The position numbers and the translations under genes are program-made. The notes beneath the pieces are model-generated. The model worked only from the letters and a program-made list of their open reading frames with translations. It made no database searches and had not been told where the DNA came from. Source: Tetrahymena elliotti 4EA (Eukaryota; Ciliophora; Oligohymenophorea; Hymenostomatida; Tetrahymenidae). Taken from it: a DNA stretch of 64,000 nt. Of this stretch, positions 12,298 through 24,979 are shown in pieces (the first letter of the stretch is position 1; the number at the start of each line of letters is the position of its first letter). The stretch lies in NCBI GenBank assembly GCA_000231825.2, contig JH720350.1:490760-554759 (forward strand), given 5' to 3'.

Positions 12298-14694
12298 ATG
12301 AATGATGACAATTCCTCAGAAAATCCTTAAAAACAAGGAAATTACTAATAGGAAAATAATAGTGAATAATAATGCTTGTAGCATAATAATGCTTCAGAGA
12401 CTAATGATTTTGATAGATAAGAAAAGTAATAAGAAGCTAAAAAGATAAATTTTGAATGTTTAAAGAAATTAAACAATAAGCACAAATAATTAAGACAATG
12501 GTGGGAAAGTATTTCTCCTGCCAAAAGAATTGCATCTTTTTTGGCAGTTTAGCTTGTACCAATGACAATAAGTATAACCTTAACAAAGATAACTCAATCT
12601 GACTGGTAGAACCATTCAAACTAAATTGAAGCTTTGGGTGATAACTATAATTCTAATTTTTATATAGACTTTACTGTTAAAAAATAATGTTCTACTGATG
12701 AAACAAATATTATGTAATATAATTGGCCAGGATTAAATGAGGGATGTGATTGCTATTCTATCACTGGCGCTATAAATACTAATTATCAAAATTGCTAATG
12801 CAGCCAAGTTCCTTCTTGGGATGCTTTTTAATTTCAGTATCTTTTTACAAGTGGCCAAGATAAGTTAACTCTCTGCGCAAAAAGATCTAAACTAAATTTT
12901 TTTGATGTTGGACCTTTTTCTAAAGGGTCTTGCTCTAGCTAATAAAAGGCTTGTGGTAATACATCAAAACCAGAGACAGTTATTTGTGTTGGCTTGAATG
13001 ATGCCTGTCCTATTTATGATATTATTTTTACTAATGGAGTTTAATAACCATATGCAAGTGATCCTAATTGGGGATAGATCTAAGTTAATAGTAACCAATA
13101 CATCTACTTTGATAAAAAAGGTGAAAACTCTAGTAGTCTTCCTCTATCTTAATTTACATTTACAGCTGGGGCAGGAGTATGTCTTGATAACTACACTTAG
13201 TAAAATATAGATTTAATTCGTTAGGATTATCCTTTATCAAAAAGCTTGAGGTAAACATGCAGTACTACTGACCCTAGATTCGTATCAGCCTAGTAAATAG
13301 GAGTTAATGATTTATATCTTATTGAATTTAGTAATTCTGATTACAATTAATTGAGTTAATTATCTGGAATGTAATTACAGACTTCAACTGAAGTATATAA
13401 ATTATATAAAAGACCATATGAGCCATGGTCTCTTAAAGATAGAAATAAAATTTTAATTTTTTCAAGCATTATTGATGATGTGAATTTTGAACAATTTTTA
13501 TTTTCAGCATCCTTTATAATAAATACAGTTTCTTCATCTGTATTTTACGTTTTTGGTATAATTTATGGTTACTTTTAGAATTTCAATTTATTGGGAAATG
13601 ATAAATATAAGATAGCTCTTTGGAATGCTTTGAATACAGTTATGAGTTTCTTATCTAAATCTTTATCTTTTATAATGTCTGTGGTAACATTAGCTTTTGC
13701 TTTAGATTATGCTTTAAAATTTACAGTTTTAATTAACAATCACCCATCCTCAAATATTTTTTAGAACTAATGCCAAGAGTAATTGGATTATATTAAATCT
13801 ATATTCAAATCAAATTATATAGTAACTATTATCTTTACAGGAATTTATCTGCTAAAAGATATAATAGACCTAATACCTGATCTTTACACTGTTTACAAAG
13901 AGAGAAAAAAAAAGTAATAATCTTAAAAAGTTGCCTCAGAAAAATAGGAATAGGAAAGCTAAAGTGATGAAAGCAAATCAAATAAAAGCAAAGAAGATAA
14001 ATAATCTAAAAATTAAGGAAATAATTCAAAGTAAAATAAAGTAAAACAATATGAAGAATGGAAAAAATAACAATTGTAAGAATATGATAATTGGTCAGAA
14101 TTAGTTGATAAGCATAAGGATGAATAAAATAAATTATCAAAAAAATAATAAGATGAATGGAAATAATTTTAATAAAAAATACAAGAAGAGTAAAAAATCC
14201 TCTAGTCTAAATAAGCAGAAGAAAAAAATAGATTTATATTAAAATAAAGTAATGAAGAACAAAAATTTTTATCAAGTCAAACTACCGAAGAACAAAAGCA
14301 ATAATTTAGACTAAAATCAGAAGAAGAAATTTAAAATCTTGAAAAAAAGCATCTAGAAGAGTAACAAAAAATGAAAACACAATAATCTGAGAAACAACAT
14401 AAAATACTTGCTAAATAGTCAGAGGAATAACAAAAACTGACAAAAAAGTAAAGTCAAGAACAGAAGAAACTATTGTAAAGCTAAAAAGAAGAATAATAAA
14501 ATTTACTGTCAAAACAATAGCAAGAAAATTAAAATTACAGTAAAGATCAATAATAAAATAAATCTGATGATAAAGAATTGCACCAAAGCGGTGAAAAATA
14601 ATCAATACAAAAATAATTAAATTAATTAACACCTATTGTTGAGTATTAAAATGGTTAGTTAGAGTTAAAAGGTGTTATTAATAATTAATAATGA
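12298..14694 (+). CDS. Multipass membrane protein with long Q/E/K-rich tail, function unknown
   Basis: One uninterrupted frame of 798 codons from ATG 12298 to TGA 14692-14694, with dozens of TAA/TAG read as Gln. I do not recognise the family. Order of parts: polar N-terminus (1-75); a first hydrophobic segment (about 78-97); a large ectodomain-like region (100-385) rich in Cys (for example GCDCYS, CQCSQVP, CPIYD) that probably forms disulfides; then a membrane block with helices near 400-425, 441-472 and 507-527; then a highly charged Q/E/K-rich tail from about 535 to the end, with repeated EEQxK-like heptads predicted to form a long coiled coil. The layout (one helix, Cys-rich domain, several helices, cytoplasmic tail) resembles the first part of the giant gene at 46.4 kb, which may be a distant relative (inference). 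Many shorter standard-code frames here are fragments of this protein. Confidence 0.85.
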
Positions 14695-15426
14695 ATTTCT
14701 TTATTTGTTACTATTTAATTTTTCTTATTATTTTAATTTAAATTCGAAAAAATTTTAATGATATTGAATGTTCTTTTTTGTTTTATTAATTAATAGCAAG
14801 ATTTTTAATTGCTTGTTTTATATTCCATAATAGGTATTATAACAATCAAATCAAGCACAACATTTAGAAGATTATTCTGATAAATAATTTGATTAAGAAG
14901 CCATAAATCAAGAATAATTTATTTGCCTATTGTTTATTTGTTTTTGAATTATTTTTTTTGGTTTTTAAAATAAAGCCAAAACCCATTAAAAAATATAGTG
15001 GTTTCCAATAATTATTTTTTGAATTCGTTATGGTAATCAATATCATTTAAATAAAAATTAATTTTTGGTTTTTAAAATTTATATTTATGCTTATTTTTTC
15101 ACAAATTATCTATTATTAAATTTCACATAAAATACTTTTTTCTATTTACGTGCTCATATCTTCCAATAGTTTATTATCATAACTGCTTATTCATATTAAG
15201 CCTAAACAGCTAAAGAGGTGAGAAACTTCTGTTTTGGTCATATATAAATATTTTTAATCTTACAATAAAAAGTTATGACTAGAATTAATTGTTATTTATT
15301 ATATGCATTTAATGAATAAATAAAGTGTTGAATATAATAAAGCATAGGAAATATTTTTAATAATAATGAAACAATAATTGAAATTCTAATGCAATAAATA
15401 AATTAAATCTTTATAAATAATAATCA
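14695..15426. other. Intergenic between convergent genes
   Basis: Spacer shared by the 3' ends of the Q-tailed membrane protein (plus) and the coiled-coil gene (minus). A/T-rich; nothing else supported. Confidence 0.55.
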
Positions 15427-17652
15427 TCATAAAGCTAATTCTTATTCCTCTTTAATTTTTTTATTTTGATTTTCTACCTGTTAAGAAAAATTAGAAGCTT
15501 TTAAAGAAGTAACAGATCTTGAATTATCAATAAATATATCTTTTTTCATAATTTCAACTCCCAGTTACACTAAAGCTATTCTGTTTTCTAATTTTTTTAA
15601 TAAATTAATTTAAAATATGTACAAAAGATTTTTTATTTTACAATTTTTGATAGAGTCAAAGTTTCCGAAGAAATTTATTGGCTTCTCTGCTGGCAAAATG
15701 CTAAATCTAAACTACTTTTATTTATAATTTTACTTTGTATCTCCAGCTGTATACTCCTTGAAATAAGATGTTTTAAACTTGAGAAGGGTAATGTGTGTAG
15801 AATCAAAAAAGCCTGATATTTCTTATATGTATTCAGTTCTAGATAATTAAATATCAATACATTTTACATCTCTTTAATTAACAAAATTATCTGAGTTGGG
15901 TGGTTGAATGGATTAAAATACATCTCCATTTAATAGTTTATACTCAGTTTCTATTCTTACTATAAAATGATCTTTGAAAAATACTTTAAAATTATTTATT
16001 TTGTATTATTTATCATCTGGTAGAGTTTCAAAGTCTCTCCATTATTAAGTTTATTCTGTGAGTGTTTTTATCCCTTATACCTCTTTTCTAAATTTACTTT
16101 TGGTAGAAAGAGCTTTACTGCTGTTTGCTAAAGATAAAGTATCCTAATATTTATTATCATATTAAATAATTGCAAAACTAGTCATAAAATATTTATACTT
16201 CAACAGGAGAAACTTCAGTGACCAAAGATTATATCTTAGAAGCTTCAATAACTGAATCCCTAGGTAATCTCTACAATTCCTTCAATACTTAGAGAGCTTT
16301 TACACATTCCTAAAATTATTTTAATTTTAAATTTTACTTAAAAAAAATTCAAAATAAATTACTTGTTAAACTATTTCTAAATCTTTTTCAGCCTCAGCTT
16401 TTGAAGCAGAGATTTATTTTTCTTATAATTGTAATTCATTTAATCTCTAAATATGACTTTTTTCAAATGATTTTATATTCTTAGTTATCCTTCCAACATT
16501 TTATTTGCTTGCTAATATCATAGATTCTGAAACTCTAATAGGCTTTGAGGATTCCTAAGCAACAGCATTTTCTTTAGACTTTAATTTAACAAATAATTTA
16601 ATTTTAATTTTTAAATTCAATTTTCTTTACATTTTTTACAGGAGGTTTAAAGACATTAACTTCTGATTTTGATTTAGAAAATTGTCTAAGTCTAGGTTTA
16701 TTAGACTCTAATTCTTGAGGACTTACTGTAAAATCAGGTCTTTAAATGGAAGTTACATTATGTTTTTAACAAAGTTCTTTATATTTTGTTTCAGTTTCAT
16801 CTATTTTTTTAAGAATTTTATCTCTGTTTTCTTTCTTTTTTTCAAGAACTTTCTATTCATAATTAAGCTTGCTCATCAACAATTCAATCTCTTTTCTCAT
16901 ATCATTTCTGCTCATAACTGGTTACTCATTTAGCAGTATTTTTTCATACTCTCTTTATTTACTATTTAATTCTGAATTTTTAGCTTTTGCTTTTTCAATA
17001 TCAGACTCAAGCTTTTTAAGATCTTCTACTGTCTTTGAATAGCTAGAATTTCAATTTGGTTATTATAAAGTAATGTAAATTTTTAATAATTTAAATCAGT
17101 TATAAAATTAAAAATTCTCGAAAACAAAGTATTTGTAAAATACGCATCAAAAGAATGACTTTCTTGAGCTTTCTCCATTGATTTTATTCTTTTTTCATAA
17201 AATTCCATTTATTTTTTTGCATTCTCTAATTCTTTTTTTGTCACCTCTGTTTTAAATTATTAAAAATGCATCTTCAAAAAACTTAAAAAATGAGATTAAA
17301 ATAATCTGAAATGCAACAAATCGAAACATCTAATCTAAATTTTAACAAAGGGCATATAAGTTAGGGTATATTTACCTTCCTATTATTCCTGATTAACTGT
17401 CTTTGTAGGTTTAGTCACTACTATGCTATCTATAATCTTCTTCGATTCATCAGAGAGTTATTTCAACTTTAACATTAATGTATCATTCTCTAATTTATGC
17501 TTTATAAGTTCCTTTTGGCTTAAATGATTTTATCATTAAATAACTATTTCACTATAAAAAGCCATTAAAAAGTACATTTATGCATTTTTTTCATCTCTGG
17601 GATGACAATCTTTGCATTTTTTTTCTTGCTGATTTACTTAACTCTTTCTCAT
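15427..17652 (-). CDS. Coiled-coil protein, function unknown
   Basis: A multi-exon gene reading from ATG 17652 (MRKSQVNQQEKKCKDCH) to TGA at 15429-15427. Clear segments in order: a short N-terminus with a CKDC pair; QKELIKHKLEND after a 57-nt intron (17519-17575); a heptad-rich stretch (TKKELENAKK, EDLKKLESDIEKAKAK, KVLEKKKENRDKILKK); a basic Ser-rich linker (RLRQFSKSKSEVNVF); a second coiled segment (IQRLNELQLQEK); and a more globular C-terminal part (WRDFETLPDD, VRIETEYKLL, ISGFFDSTHI). At least five short AT-rich introns are needed. The junction near 17375-17270 could not be phased with confidence, so the exact product is provisional, roughly 500-550 aa. Long coiled coils in ciliates are often cytoskeletal or basal-body parts, but nothing here proves that. 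Confidence 0.65.
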
Positions 17653-19450
17653 TTAATAATTGTTTTCTTTAATATAGTATCTTTATTAAATAACCAAAAA
17701 TCAAATATACAAAATGACTCTGAAATTTTGATAAGATTATTTAAGGCTGCAATGAATCAATCAAAGCATTAATTAAAATTTGTAAAATTGCGAAACTTGT
17801 TTTAAAATAATAAAAATTTAAAACCAGATATACTTTTCATTTAATCCTGTCTCATTGTCCTAGAAAACTAATTATGTAAAGAATTTGGTCATAAAAAAAA
17901 TTCTTTTTATCCTTTAGATGTATGAAAAGCAATAGTGACTATTTATTTTCAGGCTTATTTTTAATATATTATTTAACTCCATTAAATTTTTTATTTTTTT
18001 TTAATGTTGAATGAATTCCTAAAATAAAAGTGGGTGTTTTTGAATTAATTTTTAATCTATTATTTTTCTTTATCACATTTTTAATTAGATGTTCAGTACT
18101 TTTTGGAAATAACATATTTAAATTCCATACCTGAAAATATTATCATTAAATCTATTTGTATTTATCAAAATCAAAACACTAAATTTTGAAAATATTTCAA
18201 AGTTAAGCATAGATATGAAAATGATAAAAGCAAAATTTTATTTTTAAGGAAAGATGATAAATTTCTTTTTATTGAAATTTCTTAGTAATAATTAATTTTT
18301 TTATGAGCCAGAGAAGATAATTCACAAATTATAGAAAATAGTTATTTTGGCCTTTAGAATGCTTCTTACAAATTGTTTTATTAAAAATCTTTAGAAAAAC
18401 AACCAAACAAATAAGAATATTATTTCCCAATTATTTATTAAAATTTGAAAATTTTCCACTTTCAAATGACATAAATTTCAAAAAGAGTTAATTTGAATGA
18501 AAAAATGTGGGGAGTAATCCTAAAAGATATAAAGTAGAGTTTATTTAACAAAACATTTAAAATACAAAAATAAACAGAGTAAAATTGAAATGTCACAAAA
18601 TATAAAAATTAAAAATTGAACAATTTTTGTAATAAATTAAAAAAATATTTTAAAAATTTAGAATGTTAACATTAATTCCATTTCTTAACATTTTAGATTC
18701 AAACATCTCTGTAAAAATCTATTAAAGATTGTAAATATATCAAAGCTTAAACACAATTTTATGCTACTTCTTTTTCTATTACAAAGATTGAGTAAAAGTT
18801 AAAGGAATTAATAACTTTAATTTATTTAGAAGATAAAATTAAAAATTAATTAGCAAAAAATTTGAATAATTTTTTTCAGTATTTATAATATCTCAGACTT
18901 CAGAAGATAAATTTTTTGTTTATAAAAAAAAATTGAAGATTAAAGCAAAGTATTTAACCCAAGAAATATTAAAGGCTTTTATTTCTAAATTCATCAGAAG
19001 AAATTTTAAAAACAATGTATGACTTGACTTTATATGCTATTTATAATAACAATTAAAGTATTATTGGTAGTACAACTAGCTAACAAAGCGCACATAGTAT
19101 TATGCTTTATACCTTGAAAAACAAGTATAAGAAATAATCACCTTACTTTAGTTTTTTTCTATTTGATAAAAATGCTAAAGAAAAATAGAAAATATGACAT
19201 AATTATTGCCCACTATCAATTATAATTTTTCTCCCTTTTTCTATTTTATTAATTATTATTAATTTAATTCTTGATGAAGACTTTGATAACTTTTTCTATT
19301 TTTAAACTTCTTTCTATTACTGTTTTGAATAATACATAAAATGAAGATTTGTTAATTTACATATAATTTAAATCAAAAATAAATTAATTAATCATCAGAA
19401 TATTTCCCCATAAAAAATCTAATTAATTTACAAAAGCCAAAAAAAATTTG
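17653..19450. other. Intergenic, mostly featureless
   Basis: Divergent promoter region between the coiled-coil gene (minus) and the ABHD4/5-like gene (plus). Mostly homopolymer-rich A/T. The only open stretch of note is the 86-codon frame at 18937-19197, listed separately. Confidence 0.5.
18937..19197 (+). other. Possible exon relic or small ORF
   Basis: A plus-strand frame of 86 codons bounded by TGA on both sides, with amino-acid use more gene-like than its surroundings (for example NSSEEILKTMYDLTLYA and STTSQQSAHSIMLYTLKNK). No splice partner and no family were recognised. It could be a relic of an eroded gene, an unrecognised exon or chance. Confidence 0.2.
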
Positions 19451-20551
19451 ATGAAATTCATCAATTATTTCTTCACATAATAAAATGCATAAAATGAGAG
19501 CTAGAAAACCATAAAATCTAGCAAGGCTTATCAATAGGTTTTGAAAATTGAAAGCTAGATTTTGAACTAATACTCAGGGCTCGTTGTTGGTGAATCGATT
19601 GAAATTAAGGATGTGTACTTTAACATTAAGAATACTGAAACATTTATCCATACATTAGAGTGTGGTAAATAAAATTAAGAGGTTATGGTTTTGATTCATG
19701 GATATGGTGGAAGTGCTGTTACCTTTTACCAATTGCTTAAATAGTTAAGTGAAAGATACCATGTATTTGCCTTAGATATTATAGGTATGGGACTTTCAGA
19801 TAGATAAAATTTTAATGTTGAAAACGAGACAAGGTCAATAATAGACTTTTTTGTTGAGTCTATTAACTAATGGAGAATTCAACTCTCTCTAAAATAATTT
19901 GTTTTAGTTGGACATTCCTTTGGTGGATATGTTTCTGCATGTTATACTGTCAAATATTCTGAATAAGTTTCTGAGCTATTTTTGCTTTCACCTATGGCTG
20001 GTACTTAAATAAATCCTTTTGAAAGTTTGATTGATGAAAATGATTTTCAAAGATATGCTAATAATTAACCATTCCTATAAAAGATGATTCTTAAATATGT
20101 CAGAAAATAACACAACACTAAAACAACTATCTAGGATTTAACTAGAAAGTGGTTTGTTCCCTCCAAATTTATCATTGGTAAAACTCTCAATAAAAAGATT
20201 CATACAAATAATAAAACTGAATTATAACTATGGTAAAATTACTTTAATTACCTTTACTAATTACCTGAATCGACAGACCATTTTATTCATGGTTTAATCA
20301 CCTTCCCATTTATTTAAGCCAAATTATCAATTGAATAACAATTTGAAGAAAATCTTGATAAAATAACTCAAACTATTCATTTTTACTTTGGAGATTCAGA
20401 TTGGATGGACTCTACAGGGTGTATTCGTCTTTCGAAAAAATTGAAAAGCACATTTAGATACATTGAAAACGCTAGTCATTAAGTGTACTTTGACTAACCC
20501 CAAACAATCACTAATTTATTACTAAATCCTTAATTAAATTACTGCTACTGA
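19451..20551 (+). CDS. ABHD4/ABHD5 (CGI-58)-family alpha/beta hydrolase
   Basis: Single exon, 366 aa, ATG 19451 to TGA 20549. Family members act as lipid (N-acyl phospholipid or lysophospholipid) hydrolases, acyltransferases or lipase co-activators. Visible motifs in order: oxyanion loop LIHGYGGSA; LDIIGMGLSDR; nucleophile elbow VGHSFGGY with Ser156; GDSDWMD, whose final Asp320 is the likely acid, as in plant and yeast ICT1-type members; and ASHQVYFDQP with His343, corresponding to the family block GHHVYADQP. The nucleophile Ser is present, as in ABHD4 and ICT1; mammalian ABHD5 has Asn there. This member is therefore probably catalytically competent (inference). No signal peptide or membrane helix is visible. 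Length is typical for the family. Confidence 0.9.
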
Positions 20552-22330
20552 AAAAACTAATTTAACAAATTTAATTTATTATCAATTATTACTATCAAAA
20601 CATTTTATATTAAATTATTTATTACATATTAAACATCTTAACTTGTATTTATTTCATTAAATTAAAAAAAATTTCTTTAATCAAAAAACTATAATTACAT
20701 GTAATATATATCTATCATATGCCAAAATGATTGTAATAATAAACAGTATGTATTACTAATCATCTATCTTTAAATTCTAAGCTATTTGAAATGATCATTT
20801 ATTCATCTTGTGATTTTTAGCTTCTTTTTCTCAACATAAAAATACTTTTTACATAACAAAGACATCAAATTTATTTCCAATATTTCATTAAAAACATTTT
20901 ATTACATGTTGAAAATCTATAATATGGCATCACGATTATAAAATTAAGTTGTGTTTCAAATAATTGATCTTTAAATTTTAATCTTCATGATAGGATCATG
21001 TTTTTTTTATCATACTTTTGATATTTCTATTTTAATTTTTCTATCTTAAAAAATGTGGGATTCATTTCTAATAGATTATCAGCCATCTAAAATATATTTT
21101 ATTATTTAATTACTCTTAATCTCAAAATAGTTAGATGATAAATAAAGGGAAATATTTCAGAAAAATAGTTAAAGTTTTTAGTTTTTATTTATTACTTTCA
21201 AAGTGAGTAACTTATTTTTGTTTAAATAATAAAAAATATTATTAAAACTAGCTTGTATTATTTGTGTGAATAAAAAAGAGTAGACCTCTACTTTAGTTAT
21301 TAGATAAAAAAATAAAAATGAGGGAAAAATATCTACTATTAATACTTTAATCATTAAATTTGACTGAGTTTAGATTTTTAATTAGTTTCAATAGCTAGGA
21401 GGTTTTTAACTTGCTTCTAATTATTCTTCATTAACAAACTTAAATCAGGGTAGTGTATTGTTTAAATACTATCCATCTAAAAGATAATTAGTTAAACACC
21501 CCATTAGTCTATAATTATATTTAAACTTTAAATTCTTTAAGATTTATATAACAAAAATTAAAAAATCTTCATAGAAATAAAAAACACGAATTATGATTTA
21601 AATTTTAACAAACTTAGTAAATTAAAGGTTATTGATTAATTAAAATTCAAATTTAAACATATCAGAAATTTATAAGATGAATTTAAATTTATTTAAAATT
21701 TTTAGATAAGCCTCTCCCTATTAATTATTTAGATTAGAAAGATCTAATTAAAAAACATTTGGTTAATATCAATTTGAAAAGCCAATCAATTTAATTATCT
21801 TGCCTGACGCATATCTCCCTACACAAAATTACAATGGACAAATAATTTATCAATGATATAATTTATTTTTCAATTATTCATACTAATTTTAATAAATTTT
21901 ATGTATGCATCTAACAAAAAATAAAAATAGATTTATTTTTAAATCGATTCAATAATTTTTGTATAAACAAACCCACCTATCGAAAAAAACATTTTTTAAT
22001 TTATTTCACAAAAAATATTTATGCAATGTTTTTTAAATTTTCATTGTATTTAAATCATTTGTTATTTTAAAAAGAAGTTTAAATATAGAATTTTTTTCAG
22101 ACTTTTCTATGATTCATGATTGATAATCCTCGAATTGTTTGTACTAGATTTCCTAAAATTATAAAACTCTTGAAATCTTCCCAATTCAATTACTAATTCC
22201 TCTAATTTTAAAAAAGAAAATTAAGAGTTGAAGATAGCTAAGAACTAGTTCGAGATTATAAAACAGGTTTAAACCTTTAGTTTATTATTTAATTCAAAAC
22301 AAGCAAACAAAAATATTTCGAGAACAAAAA
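20552..22330. other. Intergenic, featureless
   Basis: A/T-rich spacer of about 1.8 kb. I see no open frame with coding character, no splice-site-flanked segment and no RNA gene on either strand. Confidence 0.5.
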
Positions 22331-23172
22331 ATGAGTGAGCTTTAACTTTTGTAAACAAAACTAATCAAATAAATAAATACTTTTATTACAATAAATATCT
22401 TCTTCCTCCCTCTAACAACTGCTTGCTCAACCTGGCTGATACAAAGCAATTTTAATTTTAAAATGATTCAACTGACTGGTTTACTATCTTTGCTCTATTG
22501 CATAGTTTTAGTACTTTTGAAGTATAAAACAGTAATTGTTCATAATAATTATGTAAAAAGATTCTCACCTTGCTTGATTTTGGCTTTAATCTTACATCTA
22601 ATGATTTTAGGTTCTCTAATTTTGACTTAGGTTGATGCCAGTCAAAACACATTTTGTAGTAAGAATATTTTTTTGCAAAATTTTTTCCTAAAAATTTTTT
22701 ATAAAATAATATAGATTTGTTCATTTACCATGATAAACCTGTAACAGGTGAATTAATAGTTGAAAGTTTAAATCTTTAAACATCAAGCAATCCATGTATT
22801 AATTTGTAAAAAAATTGGATTGAATCAAATAAATTAATAATTTATTAAAAAAGTATTTAAATAATAAGAAGTATTTGCAAAGAATTAGAATAAAATGAAG
22901 AATGCCACAAATTAAAAAATTTAGAAATTATTCCTTTACCATTAGCATTTAAATTTGAATAGTATATTTTTATTACAGGGTTAGTATCAATACTTTAAAT
23001 TATACCTGTTTTTTAGCAGATCTACATAATCCTCAAACATGGCTCAAAGAAAAATGAATAAAAGAAAACTAATAATCCTATTCAATTTCATAAGATTTAG
23101 AGAATTTATAAGATTTCTAATAATAATCTATGCATACCCTATAATTATGATACTATATCTAATATATTATGA
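22331..23172 (+). CDS. Tetraspanin-like four-helix membrane protein, copy 1
   Basis: Two exons, 22331-22658 and 22715-23172, with a 56-nt intron in phase 1, giving 261 aa. Hydrophobic segments: about 22-40 (NIFFLPLTTACSTWLI), 46-66 (MIQLTGLLSLLYCIVLVLL), 80-100 (CLILALILHLMILGSLIL) and about 197-218 (YIFITGLVSILQIIPVFQQI). Spacing of three close helices, a loop of about 95 residues holding several Cys and a fourth helix matches tetraspanins, although the CCG motif of the large loop is absent. The neighbour at 24159 is a tandem paralogue with the intron at the same codon. The start is supported because the leader before ATG (aaatatttcga) is also shared by both copies. Role unknown; presumably a membrane organiser. 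Confidence 0.75.
22659..22714 (+). other. Intron conserved between paralogues
   Basis: A GTAAGA...ATAG intron of 56 nt in phase 1, splitting the codon just after the Cys of TFC. The paralogue has a 50-nt intron (24493-24542) at the homologous codon, which supports both gene models. Confidence 0.75.
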
Positions 23173-24158
23173 AAGTAGGTAATCATAAATAGATTTTATT
23201 AGTCTATCTTCTTTATGATGAAAAACACATTTTTTTTTGAATTTGAATTATTAAATTAAAACATGATAACCTTATCACTAACTGAATTTATTGTAATATT
23301 GTAAAATTATTTTAATTATATATTCTTCATAATATAACAAATAATAACAATAATAAATGTTTTTTACTATGATTTTAGCCAAAGACTTTTTTATCAGTGA
23401 AGAAGACTTCTCTTTTATTTTATTTTTTGATTTCTTAATATTATGGATTAAATAACAAATTAAAGTTTATCCCTACATGTTAAAAATATACAAATGTTAA
23501 AATATTTTCAGAGATTGCCAATTATTAAATACTTTGGTTTATTTATATTTAAGCTCCAGTATTTTTAATATTTCTAGCTTGAATAAAATTATAATTATCT
23601 TTCATTTAATTTAAATTTGTTCTTTGAATTGGCTCATTCAATTTGTAAGCATCCATAACTTTATTTTGTTTAGTTTTACTGATGTAATTTAAAATTTTTT
23701 CAATACTTTGCTGAAAGAAGGTGGGTGAATATTTGAGATTGTTTTAATGATAGATACCTAAATATTAGATTGAATAGCCCAAGTCTAATATTTAAAAAAA
23801 ATAAATTTATTGTAAGATTTATTATTTATTTTTAAAAGTTTACCTACCACTCCTTATCTAGAAAAGATATTACATTTAATTCTCGTTACATGTTATTTAT
23901 GTCAGCTTTTATCTTTTTAATAGACTCATGATTTAATCTCCAAATCATAAAAGTTAAAGAGATTTTTGTTTTCTTGTATAATAGTCCCCCAAAAAATTTA
24001 ACACATTATGTTGTAATTATGAATTCCTCAAGCTAAAAAAAGGAAAATTAAAAGAGTAAAAATGAAGAATTAATTTTAGATTAAAATTTCGCTGCTTCAT
24101 TCTTTCTTAAAATTTAATTTAAAAAAAGAACAAATAAAAAATATTTCGATTTCTAAAA
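23173..24158. other. Intergenic containing a dispersed repeat
   Basis: Spacer between the tandem tetraspanin-like genes. About 23341-23890 resembles 30040-30490 (listed as repeats). Otherwise A/T-rich with no supported gene. Confidence 0.5.
23341..23890. repeat. Dispersed repeat, copy A
   Basis: Aligns by eye, in the same orientation and with many small indels, to 30040-30490. Shared blocks include ttttatcag(t/g)(g/a)a, tatttttaatatttctag(c/a)ttgaa-type sequence near 23565-23585, and tagaa(a/g)ag(a/g)tattaca near 23860. Both copies lie downstream of membrane-protein genes. No coding capacity or terminal inverted repeats were seen. Confidence 0.5.
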
Positions 24159-24979
24159 ATGAGGTCAGAAGAAAAATAACTTTGCTCAATAAAATTAATC
24201 AAAAGTATAAACTATTTTATTGCAATGAATATAATTTTCCTACCTCTAGCAATAATTTACTTTAGCTGGATAATACTGAGCAATTTCAATTTTAAAATTA
24301 TTCAACTGGCTGGTTTACTATCTTTGCTTTATTGTATAATTTTAGCACTTATGAAGTATAAAATAGTAATTGGACATAATAATTATGTAAAATGGTTCTC
24401 ATCTTATTTGGTTTTAGCCTTCATCTTACACTTAATTATTTTAGGTTGTCTCATTTTTACTTAGATTGATATAAGCTAAAGCTCTTTTTGCAGTAAGATA
24501 CAGTTTAAAAAAAATTTTCACATAAAAATTTTTATAAAATAGATTATTTTATTTTTCATGAAAAACCGGTGACTGGAGAAATAATAGTTGAAAGATTAAA
24601 ACTTTTGATATCAAATAATTCATGTTTAAGTTTGCAGAGTAATTGGATTGAATAAAATAAATTTTATATTTATTAACAAAGTATTTAAATCATAAAAAGT
24701 ATTTGCAATGAACTACAATAAGGTTAAAAATGCCTTTAATTAAAATAGTTAGGAGTTATTACTCTATCATCTGCATTTAAATTTTAATGGTATATTTTAG
24801 TTATTGGAGTCATTGCAATACTTTAAATTATCCCTGTCTTTTAGCAAATCTACATCATGCTTAAAGAAAACTCAAAGAAAAAATAAGAAAAAGAAAATGA
24901 ATAATCATATACAAATTCTTAAGACTTGGATAATTTAAAAGAGCTTTAATCTCAATCTCAGCATATCCTATAATTCTGA
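24159..24979 (+). CDS. Tetraspanin-like four-helix membrane protein, copy 2
   Basis: Two exons, 24159-24492 and 24543-24979 (50-nt intron, phase 1), giving 256 aa. It is a paralogue of the gene at 22331, with clear identity along its length: FLPLAIIYFSWIILSNFNF, then QLAGLLSLLYCII, LAFILHLIILGCLIF, the loop motif (K)PVTGE(I/L)IVE, and the last helix ILVIGVIAILQIIPVFQQIY. The loop keeps spaced Cys residues but no CCG motif. The short cytoplasmic tail is K/E/Q/S-rich and differs from copy 1. An internal Met at 24225 opens the longest standard-code frame, but the upstream ATG at 24159 is in frame and matches the start used by copy 1, so I prefer it. Confidence 0.75.

Noticed and set aside
12437..12619. 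Minus-strand ORF of 60 codons
   Set aside because: It lies antisense inside the 798-codon membrane-protein gene and has no coding character of its own.
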